Shown: positions 40,050 to 48,227 of the stretch, in pieces
Layout: the number at the start of each line of letters is the position of its first letter
Numbering within the stretch: the stretch's first letter is position 1
Assembly (NCBI RefSeq): GCF_002920635.1
Contig: NZ_PQSR01000046.1
Coordinates: 1-54,210 of the forward strand
Source: Streptomyces sp. Ru72
GTDB taxonomy: Bacteria; Actinomycetota; Actinomycetes; Streptomycetales; Streptomycetaceae
Reading direction: 5' to 3'
Length of the DNA: 54,210 nt
Program-made: the position numbers and the translations under genes
Notes under the pieces: generated by a model
Databases searched by the model: none
Told to the model about the DNA's origin: nothing
The model's input: only the letters and a program-made list of their open reading frames with translations

Positions 40050-40184
40050 TCAGCCGTGGCAGCGGGCGGAGCCCGGGGTGGTACACAGTGCGCTGTTGAC
40101 GCGGAGAAGGTCGACGGAACGGTTGGCGCACAGCAGGACGCAGCCGCGGAGCCGCACTGCGGCCGTCCTCGAGGCTGCGTACAT
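40050..40184 (-). CDS. Leader peptide with DLLRV-Cys motif, upstream of the ABC importer
   Basis: A 44-codon frame starting at ATG 40184 with CGGAG upstream and ending NRSVDLLRVNSALCTTPGSARCHG-stop. It matches the DLLRVxSALC pattern of actinobacterial sulfur-gene leader peptides, with Cys codons in the terminal part. An in-frame ATG at 40322 would give a longer product, but the 40184 start has the better ribosome-binding site. It lies 162 bp before the permease gene, which it probably controls by cysteine-dependent attenuation. Confidence 0.78.
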   Translation of the reverse strand: MYAASRTAAVRLRGCVLLCANRSVDLLRVNSALCTTPGSARCHG

Positions 40185-40340
40185 CACTGTCTCCGTCGTT
40201 CTTCCGGCCCGGCGGGGCCACGCGCTTACCGAAACGTCATCCGGTCGGGTCGTCACCTGGGGCACCCCACCGCGGTGCGAGGGTTGCCGGTCAGCAAGCC
40301 AGGGCTTGTCGCTGACGCTCATGACCTTTCTGGGCGTAAG

Positions 40341-40368
40341 TCAATACAGGCGCCGTAAGCGATGTCAA
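40341..40368 (-). promoter_or_regulatory. Candidate promoter of the leader-permease operon
   Basis: On the minus strand TTGACA (40363-40368), 16-bp spacer, TATTGA (40341-40346). It is about 150 bp upstream of the leader-peptide start and lies in a lower-GC patch. Confidence 0.5.
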
Positions 40369-40414
40369 CGTGCGTCCGGCAGGTGATACATGCTCAGCGG
40401 CGTCGTTCTTCCTC

Positions 40415-41299
40415 TCAACCGGTGTGGCTGGCCGCGTGGTTGGGGACGTGCGAGGCCCAGTCCAGGATCTGCACGGCGGCGCCCGCGGCCTCCAGTCCCC
40501 GGCAGTGCGCGTGGTGCCGCCGGGCGATGCCGTCGCGGTCGAGGTGGGGACCGAAGGCGGGGTGGGCGGCCAGTCGGCGGGCGAACGCCCACAGGTACGG
40601 GTGGTCGGCGACGCGGTGCACCGCGGCGGCGTCCAGGTGCCAGCGGTGCACGGTGTCGAGTTGCACCAGGCTGACCCACAACTCCACGTCCGCTGCGGTG
40701 AGCTGTTCCCCGAGCAGGTACTCCTGGCGGGCGAGCCGGCCCTCCAGTGACCGCAGGGTGCACAGCAGCGAGGTGAGCGCGGCGTCCCGTTCCTCCGTGT
40801 CGGCGTCTACGCGTCCGGCGCGTTGGGCGGCCGCGTCGATGCCCTGCTCGCACAGCCGCTGGACGCCCTCCATCTCGGCGTCCGCACCCGGCGGATACAG
40901 CGCGGGGTGGTCCGTGCCGAAGTGCCGCGCCAGGTCTCGCATGATGTCCGGAGCGTGGGTGCTGACGATCCGGCCCGACCAGTCGTCGCTGAGCACCGGT
41001 GCCAGGGCGGCTCCGGCGTAGCGGTGGGCACTGGCTTCGTACAGCGGACGCAGCGCGGAGTACTCGCCGCCGGGTCCGTCGGGCACCGCGGGCAGCAGCG
41101 TGACGGGACAGACGTCCTCGAGGCCGAGCAGGCTGTGCGTGATGGCGATGCGCAGACAGCGCGGACATGCCAGGGACAGATGGAGACGGTAGCGGCGCGG
41201 CACGGCGTAGTGGCCGCTGCGGGCGTCGCAGCCGATCCGGCCGCGGAAGGCGGGGACCTGCTGCGCGGACGGGAGTGCGGTCAGGGCATGGGCGGACAT
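40415..41299 (-). CDS. Glutathione S-transferase-like protein (glutathionyl-hydroquinone reductase type)
   Basis: A 294-aa protein. The N-terminal half has YRLHLSLACPRCLRIAITHSLLGLED, in which CPRC replaces the usual catalytic CPWA/CPYC of the ECM4/YqjG family. A later STHAPDIMRDL is the glutathione-binding S-x-x-I type element. The C-terminal half is the all-helical GST domain with EYLLGEQLTAADVELWVSLVQLD. Actinomycetes lack glutathione, so the thiol partner is probably mycothiol or another thiol. The ATG at 41299 has GGGAGAG. It has its own cysteine leader peptide at 41414-41536, tying it to sulfur metabolism. Confidence 0.85.
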   Translation of the reverse strand: MSAHALTALPSAQQVPAFRGRIGCDARSGHYAVPRRYRLHLSLACPRCLRIAITHSLLGLEDVCPVTLLPAVPDGPGGEYSALRPLYEASAHRYAGAALAPVLSDDWSGRIVSTHAPDIMRDLARHFGTDHPALYPPGADAEMEGVQRLCEQGIDAAAQRAGRVDADTEERDAALTSLLCTLRSLEGRLARQEYLLGEQLTAADVELWVSLVQLDTVHRWHLDAAAVHRVADHPYLWAFARRLAAHPAFGPHLDRDGIARRHHAHCRGLEAAGAAVQILDWASHVPNHAASHTG

Positions 41300-41413
41300 G
41301 TCTCTCCCGGAGTTCTGGGACGCGGGGGTGTGGGAGCGGCGGCCCACGGTCAGCCGGCCCTCCCCTTCGCCGACGGCGCGGGGTGGCGGCGACGCGGCGT
41401 GGCTCCGCCGGTT

Positions 41414-41536
41414 TCAGCGCCGGCGGCTGCTCGCGCTGCAGACGCGCAGCAGATCGATGTGACGGCGGGAGGTCAGCAGGAGGGACTGCCGGCGCGTGCG
41501 ATGAACACGGCTGACGACCGGCCTCAGGCGCCCCAT
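41414..41536 (-). CDS. Leader peptide with DLLRV-Cys motif, upstream of the GST-like gene
   Basis: A 40-codon frame starting at ATG 41536 after AGGGAAAC and ending SRRHIDLLRVCSASSRRR-stop. It shares the HIDLLRV core with the peptide at 36813 (the two have the same bases over the HIDLL codons). It has a single Cys directly after RV. It lies 114 bp ahead of the GST-like gene, as expected for a regulatory upstream frame. Confidence 0.8.
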   Translation of the reverse strand: MGRLRPVVSRVHRTRRQSLLLTSRRHIDLLRVCSASSRRR

Positions 41537-41784
41537 TGTTTCCCTACCTGTCCACTAGGAAATCTCCCTTGGAGTGTCGATCCGGCTCCGGCCCGCGTCA
41601 AGAGGGTGGTCCGCAGTGTGAGAGGGACGCGTCTCACGGGTGGTGGCTCCCTCGACCGGAGGCACTCCCGGTGGTCCGACTTGCTGATATACGGGCCTTC
41701 CTGGCAGGGCGTGCCGAGGGCCGCCGCGTGGGCGGGTCAGGCTTCAGGGGACCACCCGGAACCGTTCAGGCAAGGAGCCCATAG

Positions 41785-42363
41785 ATGAGCCCTGAAAGCA
41801 GGACGCCCTTCTCTCTCGGACCGCTGGCGCGCGAGAGGTACAGGAAGGCCGGCAAGCTCGCCTCGCTCGCGCTCGTGATGGCGGTCGGACTGGCCACTCC
41901 CGCCGCAGCCGTCGGACGCGGCGAGACCGTACGCCCGGCCGACAACTGCGATCACCGCACGACCGACCTCGGCGGCGACCACGACAAGGACAAGTGTCCC
42001 AAGCCGCAGCCGCCGACGCCGCCCGCGGGGTGCTTCGACATCGACTCGGTCGTCCACGGGGAGACCAAGTACATCTCGGCGGTCTGTAACGGGCGAGTGT
42101 TCGTCCTGACGGTCGCCGAGACGGGTCCGGACGCCGGGCACGCTGTCAGCGAATGGCTGCCGGTGGGCGGTCCGAGCAACGTCATCGACGCCACGCTGGC
42201 GGAGAGGGACGCCGTCGTGTACGTCAGCGTGCTGACTGCGGATGGACAGGTGCAGGAGGGCACTTGCGCCACAGGGCCCGTGAACCCGGGCCCGGGCCGC
42301 CCGATCACAGTACCGTGCGACTTCACGGCGTCGTCGTCGTTCCCCAGGCCTCCGGCATCGTGA
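41785..42363 (+). CDS. Secreted hypothetical protein
   Basis: A 192-aa protein with an N-terminal signal peptide: basic start (RERYRKAGK), hydrophobic core LASLALVMAVGLATPAAA and a cleavage site after AAA near residue 42. The mature part has an Asp/His/Lys-rich segment (DHRTTDLGGDHDKDKC), a proline stretch and four or so cysteines that could form disulfides. A beta-rich region (RVFVLTVAETG, AVVYVSVLTADGQ) follows. I recognise no family. The ATG at 41785 has AAGGAG. It is followed by a strong terminator, so it is a single-gene unit. Confidence 0.75.
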   Translation: MSPESRTPFSLGPLARERYRKAGKLASLALVMAVGLATPAAAVGRGETVRPADNCDHRTTDLGGDHDKDKCPKPQPPTPPAGCFDIDSVVHGETKYISAVCNGRVFVLTVAETGPDAGHAVSEWLPVGGPSNVIDATLAERDAVVYVSVLTADGQVQEGTCATGPVNPGPGRPITVPCDFTASSSFPRPPAS

Positions 42364-42370
42364 GCAGCCG

Positions 42371-42395
42371 CCGCCCCTCCCTCAGGGAGGGGCGG
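42371..42395. terminator. Terminator after the secreted protein gene
   Basis: A perfect 11-bp inverted repeat CCGCCCCTCCC-TCA-GGGAGGGGCGG, 7 bp after the stop codon. Confidence 0.85.
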
Positions 42396-42499
42396 CCCAG
42401 CGGTTGCCTGGCCTGTGCGGCAACGCCTGCACCAGAAGATCCAAAACTATGGCAAAGGCCCCTGGGGAAGGAACAGTTCGCCATGTCATCGTGCGGGGC

Positions 42500-43300
42500 A
42501 TGAGCACAGAGCACGTCCTGGACGACCGGCCCCACACCCGTCCCCGCATACGCCGGACGGCGAACAAGGTGCCGGAAGTCACCGTCTACTTCTGGATCAT
42601 CAAGGTTCTGACCACGGGAATGGGCGAGACCGCCTCCGACTACCTGGCGCGTCTGCTCGGCCCGGTCCCCGCGGTCGGCCTCGGCGCCCTCGCCCTGCTC
42701 GGGTCCCTGGTCCTGCAGTTCGCGGTGCGCCGGTACGTGGCCTGGGTCTACTGGACCGCCATCGTCATGGTCAGTGTGTTCGGCACGATGGCCGCCGACG
42801 CGCTGCACGTGGTTCTCGGCGTCCCCTACGCGCTTTCGACACCGCTGTTCCTGATGGCGCTGGCCGCCGTCTTCGCCCTGTGGTATGCAAGCGAGCGGAC
42901 CCTGTCCATCCACAGCATCTCCACCCGGCGCCGCGAGACGTTCTACTGGGCCGCCGTCCTCGCCACGTTCGCGCTGGGTACGGCCGCGGGCGACCTGACC
43001 GCCACCATCGGACTCGGCTACGTGGGCTCGGTCGTCCTGTACGCCGTCGCGATCTGCGTGCCGGCCGTCGCCCACCGTGGGGGGCTGCTCGGTGCGGTGA
43101 CCGCGTTCTGGGGCGCGTACGTCATCACCCGCCCTCTCGGCGCCTCGATCGCCGACTGGATGGCCGACCCCCACAGCCGCGGCGGGCTGAACTGGGGCCT
43201 GGGGCCGGTCACCCTCTCCTGGACGCTCGCGATCCTCGGCTTCGTGTCCTATCTGGCGGTCTCGCGGCGCGATGTGGGAAGCGACTCGGTCGCCGTGTGA
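42500..43300 (+). CDS. COG4705/DUF347-type membrane protein
   Basis: A 266-aa integral membrane protein with about seven or eight TM helices. The start VPEVTVYFWIIKVLTTGMGETASDYL is the recognisable element of this family (K-x-P-E-x-T-x-x-F-W...K-x-x-x-T-x-x-G-E-x-x-x-D), and the element recurs degenerately as VLATFALGTAAGDLTA, consistent with an internal repeat. The function is unknown; proposed roles in metal handling remain unproven. The ATG at 42500 keeps only a short cytoplasmic lead; in-frame starts up to 96 bp upstream are possible, and none has a strong ribosome-binding site. It is convergent with the ABC lipoprotein gene across a 14-bp hairpin. Confidence 0.85.
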   Translation: MSTEHVLDDRPHTRPRIRRTANKVPEVTVYFWIIKVLTTGMGETASDYLARLLGPVPAVGLGALALLGSLVLQFAVRRYVAWVYWTAIVMVSVFGTMAADALHVVLGVPYALSTPLFLMALAAVFALWYASERTLSIHSISTRRRETFYWAAVLATFALGTAAGDLTATIGLGYVGSVVLYAVAICVPAVAHRGGLLGAVTAFWGAYVITRPLGASIADWMADPHSRGGLNWGLGPVTLSWTLAILGFVSYLAVSRRDVGSDSVAV

Positions 43301-43305
43301 CGTGG

Positions 43306-43346
43306 CACCGCCCCGCCTGCCGCTGTTGCGGACAGGCGGGGCGGTG
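43306..43346. terminator. Bidirectional terminator
   Basis: A perfect 14-bp inverted repeat (43306-43319 and 43333-43346, arm CACCGCCCCGCCTG) with a 13-nt loop. It lies between two convergent genes, 5 bp after one stop and 19 bp before the other. Confidence 0.88.
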
Positions 43347-43365
43347 TCGTGTCGGTGCCAAGGGC

Positions 43366-44463
43366 TCAGCCGTTCGGCCCGGCGGGGGTCGTGGTGGTCT
43401 TGAAGCCCTCGGTCTTGTTGGCCTGGACGGCGAAGTCGTTGGTGAACGTCTTGCTGAGGTCCACCGAACCCTTCACGTTGCCGACCAGCTGCTCCGTCGC
43501 CAGGGAGGTCTTCGGACCGCCGGCCGGCATGATGCCGTCCGGGAGGAACTGCCCCTTGTCCTCGGTCAGGGCCTGGATGTAGTCGGCCTTGGTGACCAGC
43601 TGGTTCTGCACGAACGACTGCGGCAGCTTGTCGGCGATGTCGGCCGCGCTGTGCGTGTTGATCCAGTGCATGGTGGCGACGAGCGCGTCGACGACCTTCT
43701 GCACGGTGTCCTTGTGCGAGTTCACCCAGTCGGTGCGGGCGAGCACACTGGCCGCCGGATAGGCACCGCCCAGCGCCGCCGTGGCGCCGTTCGTGGTGGC
43801 AAGGTCGATCGCGGAGGTGCCGATGCCCTTCTTCTCGATCGCGGCGACCGTCGGCTGCGTCGTCATGACGCAGTCGATCTTGCCGTTCTGCAGGGAGGCG
43901 ACGGCGGTGGAGCCCGCGCCGACCCCGATCCGGTGGAACTGGCTGACCTTGACGCCCTTCTTGGCGGCCATGAACTGGGTGAGGGTGTCGGTGCCCGAAC
44001 CCAGGTCGGTCACGCCGAGGGTCTTGCCCTTGAAGTCGGCGGCCGAGTGGACACCCGACTTCTTGGTGCACATCTCGCGCTCGCCCGGCGCGCCGGACAA
44101 CTGGACGACGTCCTCGACCGCCTTGCCCTTCGCCTGGAACTCGATCGTGTGGTTGTACCAGGCGCCCGCCATGTCCACCTGCCCCGAGATCATGGCATCC
44201 TCGGCGCCGATACCGCCGTTCTGCTCGGTGCTGAGCTGGACGTTGACGCCGTACTTCTTGTAGAAGCCGAGGTCCTGGGCGAGTTGGTAGGGCAGGTAGA
44301 TCTGCTTGTCGATGCCGCCGACCATGAGCTTCACCGTGGGCACGTCGCCGGAGCTGCCGACGTTCTTGGAGCCGCTGTGGGAGCCGCTGGAACAGGCGGT
44401 GGCCGTGCCGAGCGCGAGGACGGTGAGAAGGGACGCGGTGACGGTGGCGGATCGTCGTGACAT
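43366..44463 (-). CDS. ABC transporter substrate-binding lipoprotein, NMT1/SsuA type
   Basis: A 365-aa lipoprotein with the lipobox TATAC near residue 24. The mature protein belongs to the NMT1/THI5/SsuA periplasmic-binding family: YLPYQLAQDLGFYKKYGVNVQL, GQVDMAGAWYNHTIEFQAKGK, the phosphate-helix-like KGKTLGVTDLGSGTDTL and IDCVMTTQPTVAAIEKKGIG. Such proteins bind sulfonates, nitrate, thiamine precursors or aromatic acids. No cysteine leader peptide precedes this operon, unlike the neighbouring sulfur genes, and the divergent two-component system is of the carboxylate-sensing kind, so a carboxylate-like ligand is as likely as a sulfonate. The ATG is at 44463. It is the last gene of the operon. 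Confidence 0.92.
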   Translation of the reverse strand: MSRRSATVTASLLTVLALGTATACSSGSHSGSKNVGSSGDVPTVKLMVGGIDKQIYLPYQLAQDLGFYKKYGVNVQLSTEQNGGIGAEDAMISGQVDMAGAWYNHTIEFQAKGKAVEDVVQLSGAPGEREMCTKKSGVHSAADFKGKTLGVTDLGSGTDTLTQFMAAKKGVKVSQFHRIGVGAGSTAVASLQNGKIDCVMTTQPTVAAIEKKGIGTSAIDLATTNGATAALGGAYPAASVLARTDWVNSHKDTVQKVVDALVATMHWINTHSAADIADKLPQSFVQNQLVTKADYIQALTEDKGQFLPDGIMPAGGPKTSLATEQLVGNVKGSVDLSKTFTNDFAVQANKTEGFKTTTTPAGPNG

Positions 44464-44526
44464 GGCTGGCCACTTTCCTTTTCTGGGGTGGGACGGGGAA
44501 GAGCGGAAGGAGGGGCGGGGACGGAT

Positions 44527-45408
44527 TCAGAGGGTGTTCGTCGCCTCGGAGGGGGACGGCGGGCGCCACGACAGCAGCCGGTGTTCGAGCTTGCTGATCA
44601 GCCACTCCGCGCCGAGCACGATGACAGCGATGACGAGCATCGTCGCGAACACGCCGTTGGGGTCGAACTGGTCCTGCGCCGTCTTGATGACCAGGCCGAG
44701 GCCCTTTTGGGCGCCGAGCACCTCGCCGACGAGCGCGCCGACGATGGCGAAACCGAACGCGCTGTGCAGGCTGGCGATGATCCAGGTCAGCGCGGACGGC
44801 ACGATGACGTGCTGGGTGATCTGCAGCCTGGAGGCGCCGAGCACCTTGGCGTTGGCGAGAACGTTCCGGTCGACCTCTCGGACGCCCTGGAAGGCGTTGA
44901 AGAAGACGATGAAGAACACCAGCACGGCGGCGAGCAGGATCTTCGGCGTCAGGCCGATACCGAAGGCGACGATGAAGATGGAGCCGAGGACGATGCGCGG
45001 GATGGCGTTGACGATCTTGATGTAGGGGCCGAGGACATCGGAGAGGTAACGGCTCTGCCCGAGGGCCACGCCGAGGATGATGCCCGCGACGGTGCCGACG
45101 GCGAAGCCGACAAGCGCCTCCTGGATGGTGGTCCAGATGTTCGCGTAGAAGGAGCCGGTCTCGGTGCCGTTCTGGAAGAGTTCGATCAGCCGCTTCCAGA
45201 TGCCCGACGGCTGTCCGAAGAAGAACTTGTCGACGATGCCCCAGGTGGTGAACGCCTGCCAGCCGCCTATGACGAGGACCGCGAGACCGACGCGGCCCGC
45301 CCACACCGACGCGACGCGCCGCCGGACGGCCCGTCTTGCGGCGGTCGCGGCCGGCACCTGGCCGCCGTCGGTGACCGGAGCGGCGGATGCGGTGGACGTC
45401 GTGGTCAT
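44527..45408 (-). CDS. ABC transporter permease, SsuC/TauC type
   Basis: A 293-aa permease. A cytoplasmic N-terminus of about 35 residues is followed by six TM helices. The EAA loop reads VDRNVLANAKVLGASRLQITQHVIVPSALTWIIASL, typical of the nitrate/sulfonate/taurine branch. The ATG at 45408 overlaps the stop of the ATPase gene (45405-45408). The operon order is ATPase, permease, lipoprotein. Confidence 0.93.
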   Translation of the reverse strand: MTTTSTASAAPVTDGGQVPAATAARRAVRRRVASVWAGRVGLAVLVIGGWQAFTTWGIVDKFFFGQPSGIWKRLIELFQNGTETGSFYANIWTTIQEALVGFAVGTVAGIILGVALGQSRYLSDVLGPYIKIVNAIPRIVLGSIFIVAFGIGLTPKILLAAVLVFFIVFFNAFQGVREVDRNVLANAKVLGASRLQITQHVIVPSALTWIIASLHSAFGFAIVGALVGEVLGAQKGLGLVIKTAQDQFDPNGVFATMLVIAVIVLGAEWLISKLEHRLLSWRPPSPSEATNTL

Positions 45409-46280
45409 CCCTTACCTCCTGCGGTGCGTGCGTAGGCGCGCTCCACCTCCTCGCGCAGCGTGTCCCAGATCTGGTGCTGCAGTTCGATGAAGCGGGGCTC
45501 GAAGCGGATCTCCTGTACGGAGCCGCGCGGGCGCGGCAGGTCGATGTCGAAGACCGCCTTGACCGACCCGGGGCTCGACGTCATGACGACGACGCGGTCG
45601 GCGAGTGCCACGGCCTCGTCGAGGTCGTGGGTGATGAAGATGACGGACGGCCGGATCTGCTCCCACAGGCCGAGCAGTTCGGTCGACATGATCGCCTTGG
45701 TCTGGACGTCGAGGGCGCCGAACGGCTCGTCCATGATCAGGATCTTGGGTTCGTTGATCAGGGCCGCGGCCATCGCCACGCGCTTGCGCATACCGCCGGA
45801 GAGCTGGTGCGGGTAGCGGTCCTCGAAGCCGGCGAGACCCACCCGGCGCAGCCAGTCACGCGCCTGCTCCTGCGCCCGGCGCTTGGGCACGCCACGGAAG
45901 ACCGGGCCCATCAGCACATTGCCGAGGACGGTCTTCCAGGGCAGCAGGGCGTCGGCCTGGAACATGAAGCTGACGCCGTCGGTGATGCCGTCCACCTCGC
46001 GGCCGCCGACCCTGACCGAGCCCTCGCTGGGCCGGTCGAGCCCGGACACCATGCTCAAAGTGGTCGACTTGCCGCAGCCGGTAGGGCCGACCACCGCGCA
46101 GAACTGGCCGGGCTCCACGGTGAACGACACGTCGTGCAGCGCCGTGAACACCTCACCGGCAGGGGTCAGGAATCGCTTGGTGAGCCCGGAGATCTCGACG
46201 CGCGCATCCTCACGCGCTGCTGCGCCTGCGGTCGCCGTACCAGTGATCGGGCTCTTCGCGACATCGTTTCGCGAAGCCAT
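45405..46280 (-). CDS. ABC transporter ATP-binding protein, SsuB/TauB type
   Basis: A 291-aa ATPase with Walker A GPTGCGKST, Q-loop FMFQADALLPWKTVLGNV, signature LSGGMRKRVAMAAAL, Walker B ILIMDEPFGALD and H-loop ITHDLDEAV. The FQ-x-D-x-LLPW element is standard for the nitrate/sulfonate group. The first 30 residues are an extra, low-complexity Ala/Thr-rich segment. The ATG is at 46280. It is transcribed away from the histidine kinase gene; the shared 282-bp region carries direct and inverted repeats that look regulatory. Confidence 0.94.
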   Translation of the reverse strand: MASRNDVAKSPITGTATAGAAAREDARVEISGLTKRFLTPAGEVFTALHDVSFTVEPGQFCAVVGPTGCGKSTTLSMVSGLDRPSEGSVRVGGREVDGITDGVSFMFQADALLPWKTVLGNVLMGPVFRGVPKRRAQEQARDWLRRVGLAGFEDRYPHQLSGGMRKRVAMAAALINEPKILIMDEPFGALDVQTKAIMSTELLGLWEQIRPSVIFITHDLDEAVALADRVVVMTSSPGSVKAVFDIDLPRPRGSVQEIRFEPRFIELQHQIWDTLREEVERAYARTAGGKG

Positions 46281-46311
46281 GGGGGGCCGTCTCCTTCCAC
46301 GCCTCGAGGGG

Positions 46312-46351
46312 CGAGTTCCGCACCTCGTCGGGTCGAGTTCCGCACCTCGTC
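46312..46351. promoter_or_regulatory. Direct repeat upstream of the SsuB-type operon
   Basis: CGAGTTCCGCACCTCGTC occurs at 46312-46329 and identically at 46334-46351, a 22-bp period (about two helical turns). It is 32-71 bp upstream of the ATPase start. Same-face spacing of two identical sites is typical for response-regulator binding, and a CitB-type regulator gene is divergent. Confidence 0.55.
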
Positions 46352-46388
46352 CGGAGCGGGTGAAGGCAGACGCTAGAGGCCACCCGGT

Positions 46389-46462
46389 GTTACGTCGCTG
46401 TTTCACAGCTATCCCGCGATAGCCGCGTAACCCGGGGTTCTGCTCGTTCTGCTCAGTGAAAC
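46389..46462. promoter_or_regulatory. Nested inverted repeats in the ABC / two-component divergent region
   Basis: Three nested dyads: GCTATC-CCGC-GATAGC (46408-46423), GTTACG (46389-46394) with CGTAAC (46426-46431), and GTTTCAC (46400-46406) with GTGAAAC (46456-46462). The middle of the region is the most A/T-rich part of this intergenic stretch and probably covers one or both promoters. Confidence 0.5.
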
Positions 46463-46562
46463 GGGGCTGGGCATAGTTCCGGCCATCCGGCAAAATCGCG
46501 CCACACGGGTATGGCGCAGGGGCCGGACCCGGCACGACGTACGACAGGGGCAAGAGGCGCCC

Positions 46563-48227
46563 GTGATGCCCATCCGTACCTGGATCACCCGCGGCGGCAG
46601 AGGGAAGCTCTCCGCCCGGATCCTCGCCAACCAGCTGTTCATCCTCGGTCTCACCGGCGTGATCGGCTTCGTGCTGTTCGCGTTCGCACAGCGGGGCGAG
46701 CTCGACCGTTCGTACGAGCAGCGGGCACTGGCCATCGCGCGGACCGCGGCCGCCGAGCCGCAGATCCGTCAGGCCATGGCGGACGGCACCGACCACGGCG
46801 TGGTGCAGACCGCCGCCGAACGCATCCGCAAGGCCTCCGGGGCGTCGTACATCGTCGTGCTCGACATGCACGGCATCCGTCACTCGCATCCCATGCCGCA
46901 ACTCATCGGCGAGCCGGTGAACGAGCCCATAGAGGTGCTGGACGGTCGTCCGCGCGTCGGCAGCGACCAGGGCGCCACCGGTCGGTCCGCCAACGCCAAG
47001 ACTCCGCTGTACGGGCCGTCGGGCAAGCTGGTCGGCGAGGTGTCGGCCGGACTCCCGGAGCGGTATGTACTGGGCGAGCTGTGGCGTGAGCTGCCGACCT
47101 TCGGCCTGTACGCGGCGATCGCCACCGCGCTCGGTTCGGCGGCCGCCTATGTGCTGGCGCGGCGGCTGAAACGGACCACCTTCGGTCTCGAACTGGAGGA
47201 GATCGCAGGACTGTTCCAGGACCGGGAGGCGATGCTGCACGGCATCCGGGAGGGTGTGGTCGCCTTCGACCCCGACGGCAGGGTCACCGTGGTGAACGAC
47301 GAGGCCCGGCGGCTGCTCGGGCTCGGCACCGCGCTCGGCAGCACCCTCGAGGAGGTGCTGCCCGACGGCCGGCTGCGCCGGGCGCTGGACGGCACCCTGA
47401 GCGGCACCGACGTCAGCGTCCTGACCGACGAGCACTGCCTCGTCGTCAACCGCATGCCGGTCACGCTGCGCGGCCGTGAGCTCGGCGCGGTGGTCACCGT
47501 ACGCGACCGCACCGAGCTGATAGGACTGCTGCGCGAGCTGGACTCCGTACGCGGGCTCACCGACGCACTGCGGGCCCAGCAGCACGAATTCACCAACCGG
47601 ATGCACACGCTGGCCGGACTGCTGGACATCGGCGACCACGACGCGGCCTACGAGTTCGCCGTCGGTTCGGCGGGCGCCGGGCAGGCACTGAGCGAGTCGG
47701 TGCGCGGACGGATCGGGAACCCGCTGATGGTCGGGCTGATCGTGGCGAAGACGACGGTCGCCGCCGAGCGCGGGGTGCGGATCGTGCTCGACGACGACTC
47801 CGCGCTCGGCCAGGACCCGCCGCATCTGCACCGGCTGCTGACGATCGTCGGCAACCTGCTGGACAACGCGGTCGACGCCGCGGCGGACGGACCGCCTCCG
47901 ACGGGCGGCCGACAGGTGCGGCTCACCCTCGCAGAGGGCCCCGGCCAGGTGACCGTGCGGGTGGCGGACACCGGGCCGGGCGTCCCGCCTGGTGCCGCCG
48001 AGGCGATCTTCGAGGACGGCTGGTCGACCCGGCCCGAGCGGGGCACCGCCCGGCGCGGGCTGGGGCTCGCCCTGGTGCACCGGCTGGTGCAGCGGCACGG
48101 TGGCACGGTCACGGTCAGCGAGGGCCGGTGCGCGGTCTTCACCGTCGTCCTGCCGCTGCCGGACCCGGCCCCCGCGCCGCAGGGCGCACTGTTCACAACG
48201 GCGTTGCCGGTGGGAGGCGACCGCTGA
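46563..48227 (+). CDS. Sensor histidine kinase, CitA/DcuS family
   Basis: A 554-aa membrane kinase. TM1 lies at about 24-44, an extracytoplasmic PAS-like sensor follows (with KTPLYGPSGKLVGEVSAGLP as in CitA/DcuS), and TM2 is at 178-199. The cytoplasmic PAS domain is at 215-320 (DREAMLHGIREGVVAFDPDGRV), and the H-box RAQQHEFTNRMHTLAGLL has phospho-acceptor His341. The HATPase domain has NLLDNAVDAA and ADTGPGVPP. This family senses C4- and C6-carboxylates. Translation begins at GTG 46563 or the ATG right after it. The stop overlaps the regulator gene by one base. It is divergent from an ABC importer it probably controls. Confidence 0.94.
   Translation: MMPIRTWITRGGRGKLSARILANQLFILGLTGVIGFVLFAFAQRGELDRSYEQRALAIARTAAAEPQIRQAMADGTDHGVVQTAAERIRKASGASYIVVLDMHGIRHSHPMPQLIGEPVNEPIEVLDGRPRVGSDQGATGRSANAKTPLYGPSGKLVGEVSAGLPERYVLGELWRELPTFGLYAAIATALGSAAAYVLARRLKRTTFGLELEEIAGLFQDREAMLHGIREGVVAFDPDGRVTVVNDEARRLLGLGTALGSTLEEVLPDGRLRRALDGTLSGTDVSVLTDEHCLVVNRMPVTLRGRELGAVVTVRDRTELIGLLRELDSVRGLTDALRAQQHEFTNRMHTLAGLLDIGDHDAAYEFAVGSAGAGQALSESVRGRIGNPLMVGLIVAKTTVAAERGVRIVLDDDSALGQDPPHLHRLLTIVGNLLDNAVDAAADGPPPTGGRQVRLTLAEGPGQVTVRVADTGPGVPPGAAEAIFEDGWSTRPERGTARRGLGLALVHRLVQRHGGTVTVSEGRCAVFTVVLPLPDPAPAPQGALFTTALPVGGDR

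Noticed and set aside
42323..45304. A 993-codon open frame across the ABC transporter genes
   Set aside because: Arg/His-rich nonsense composition and spans several real genes and two terminators.
43366..46280. Sulfonate importer regulated by cysteine attenuation
   Set aside because: I looked for a DLLRV-type leader upstream of 46280 and found none; the divergent carboxylate-type two-component system argues for other control.
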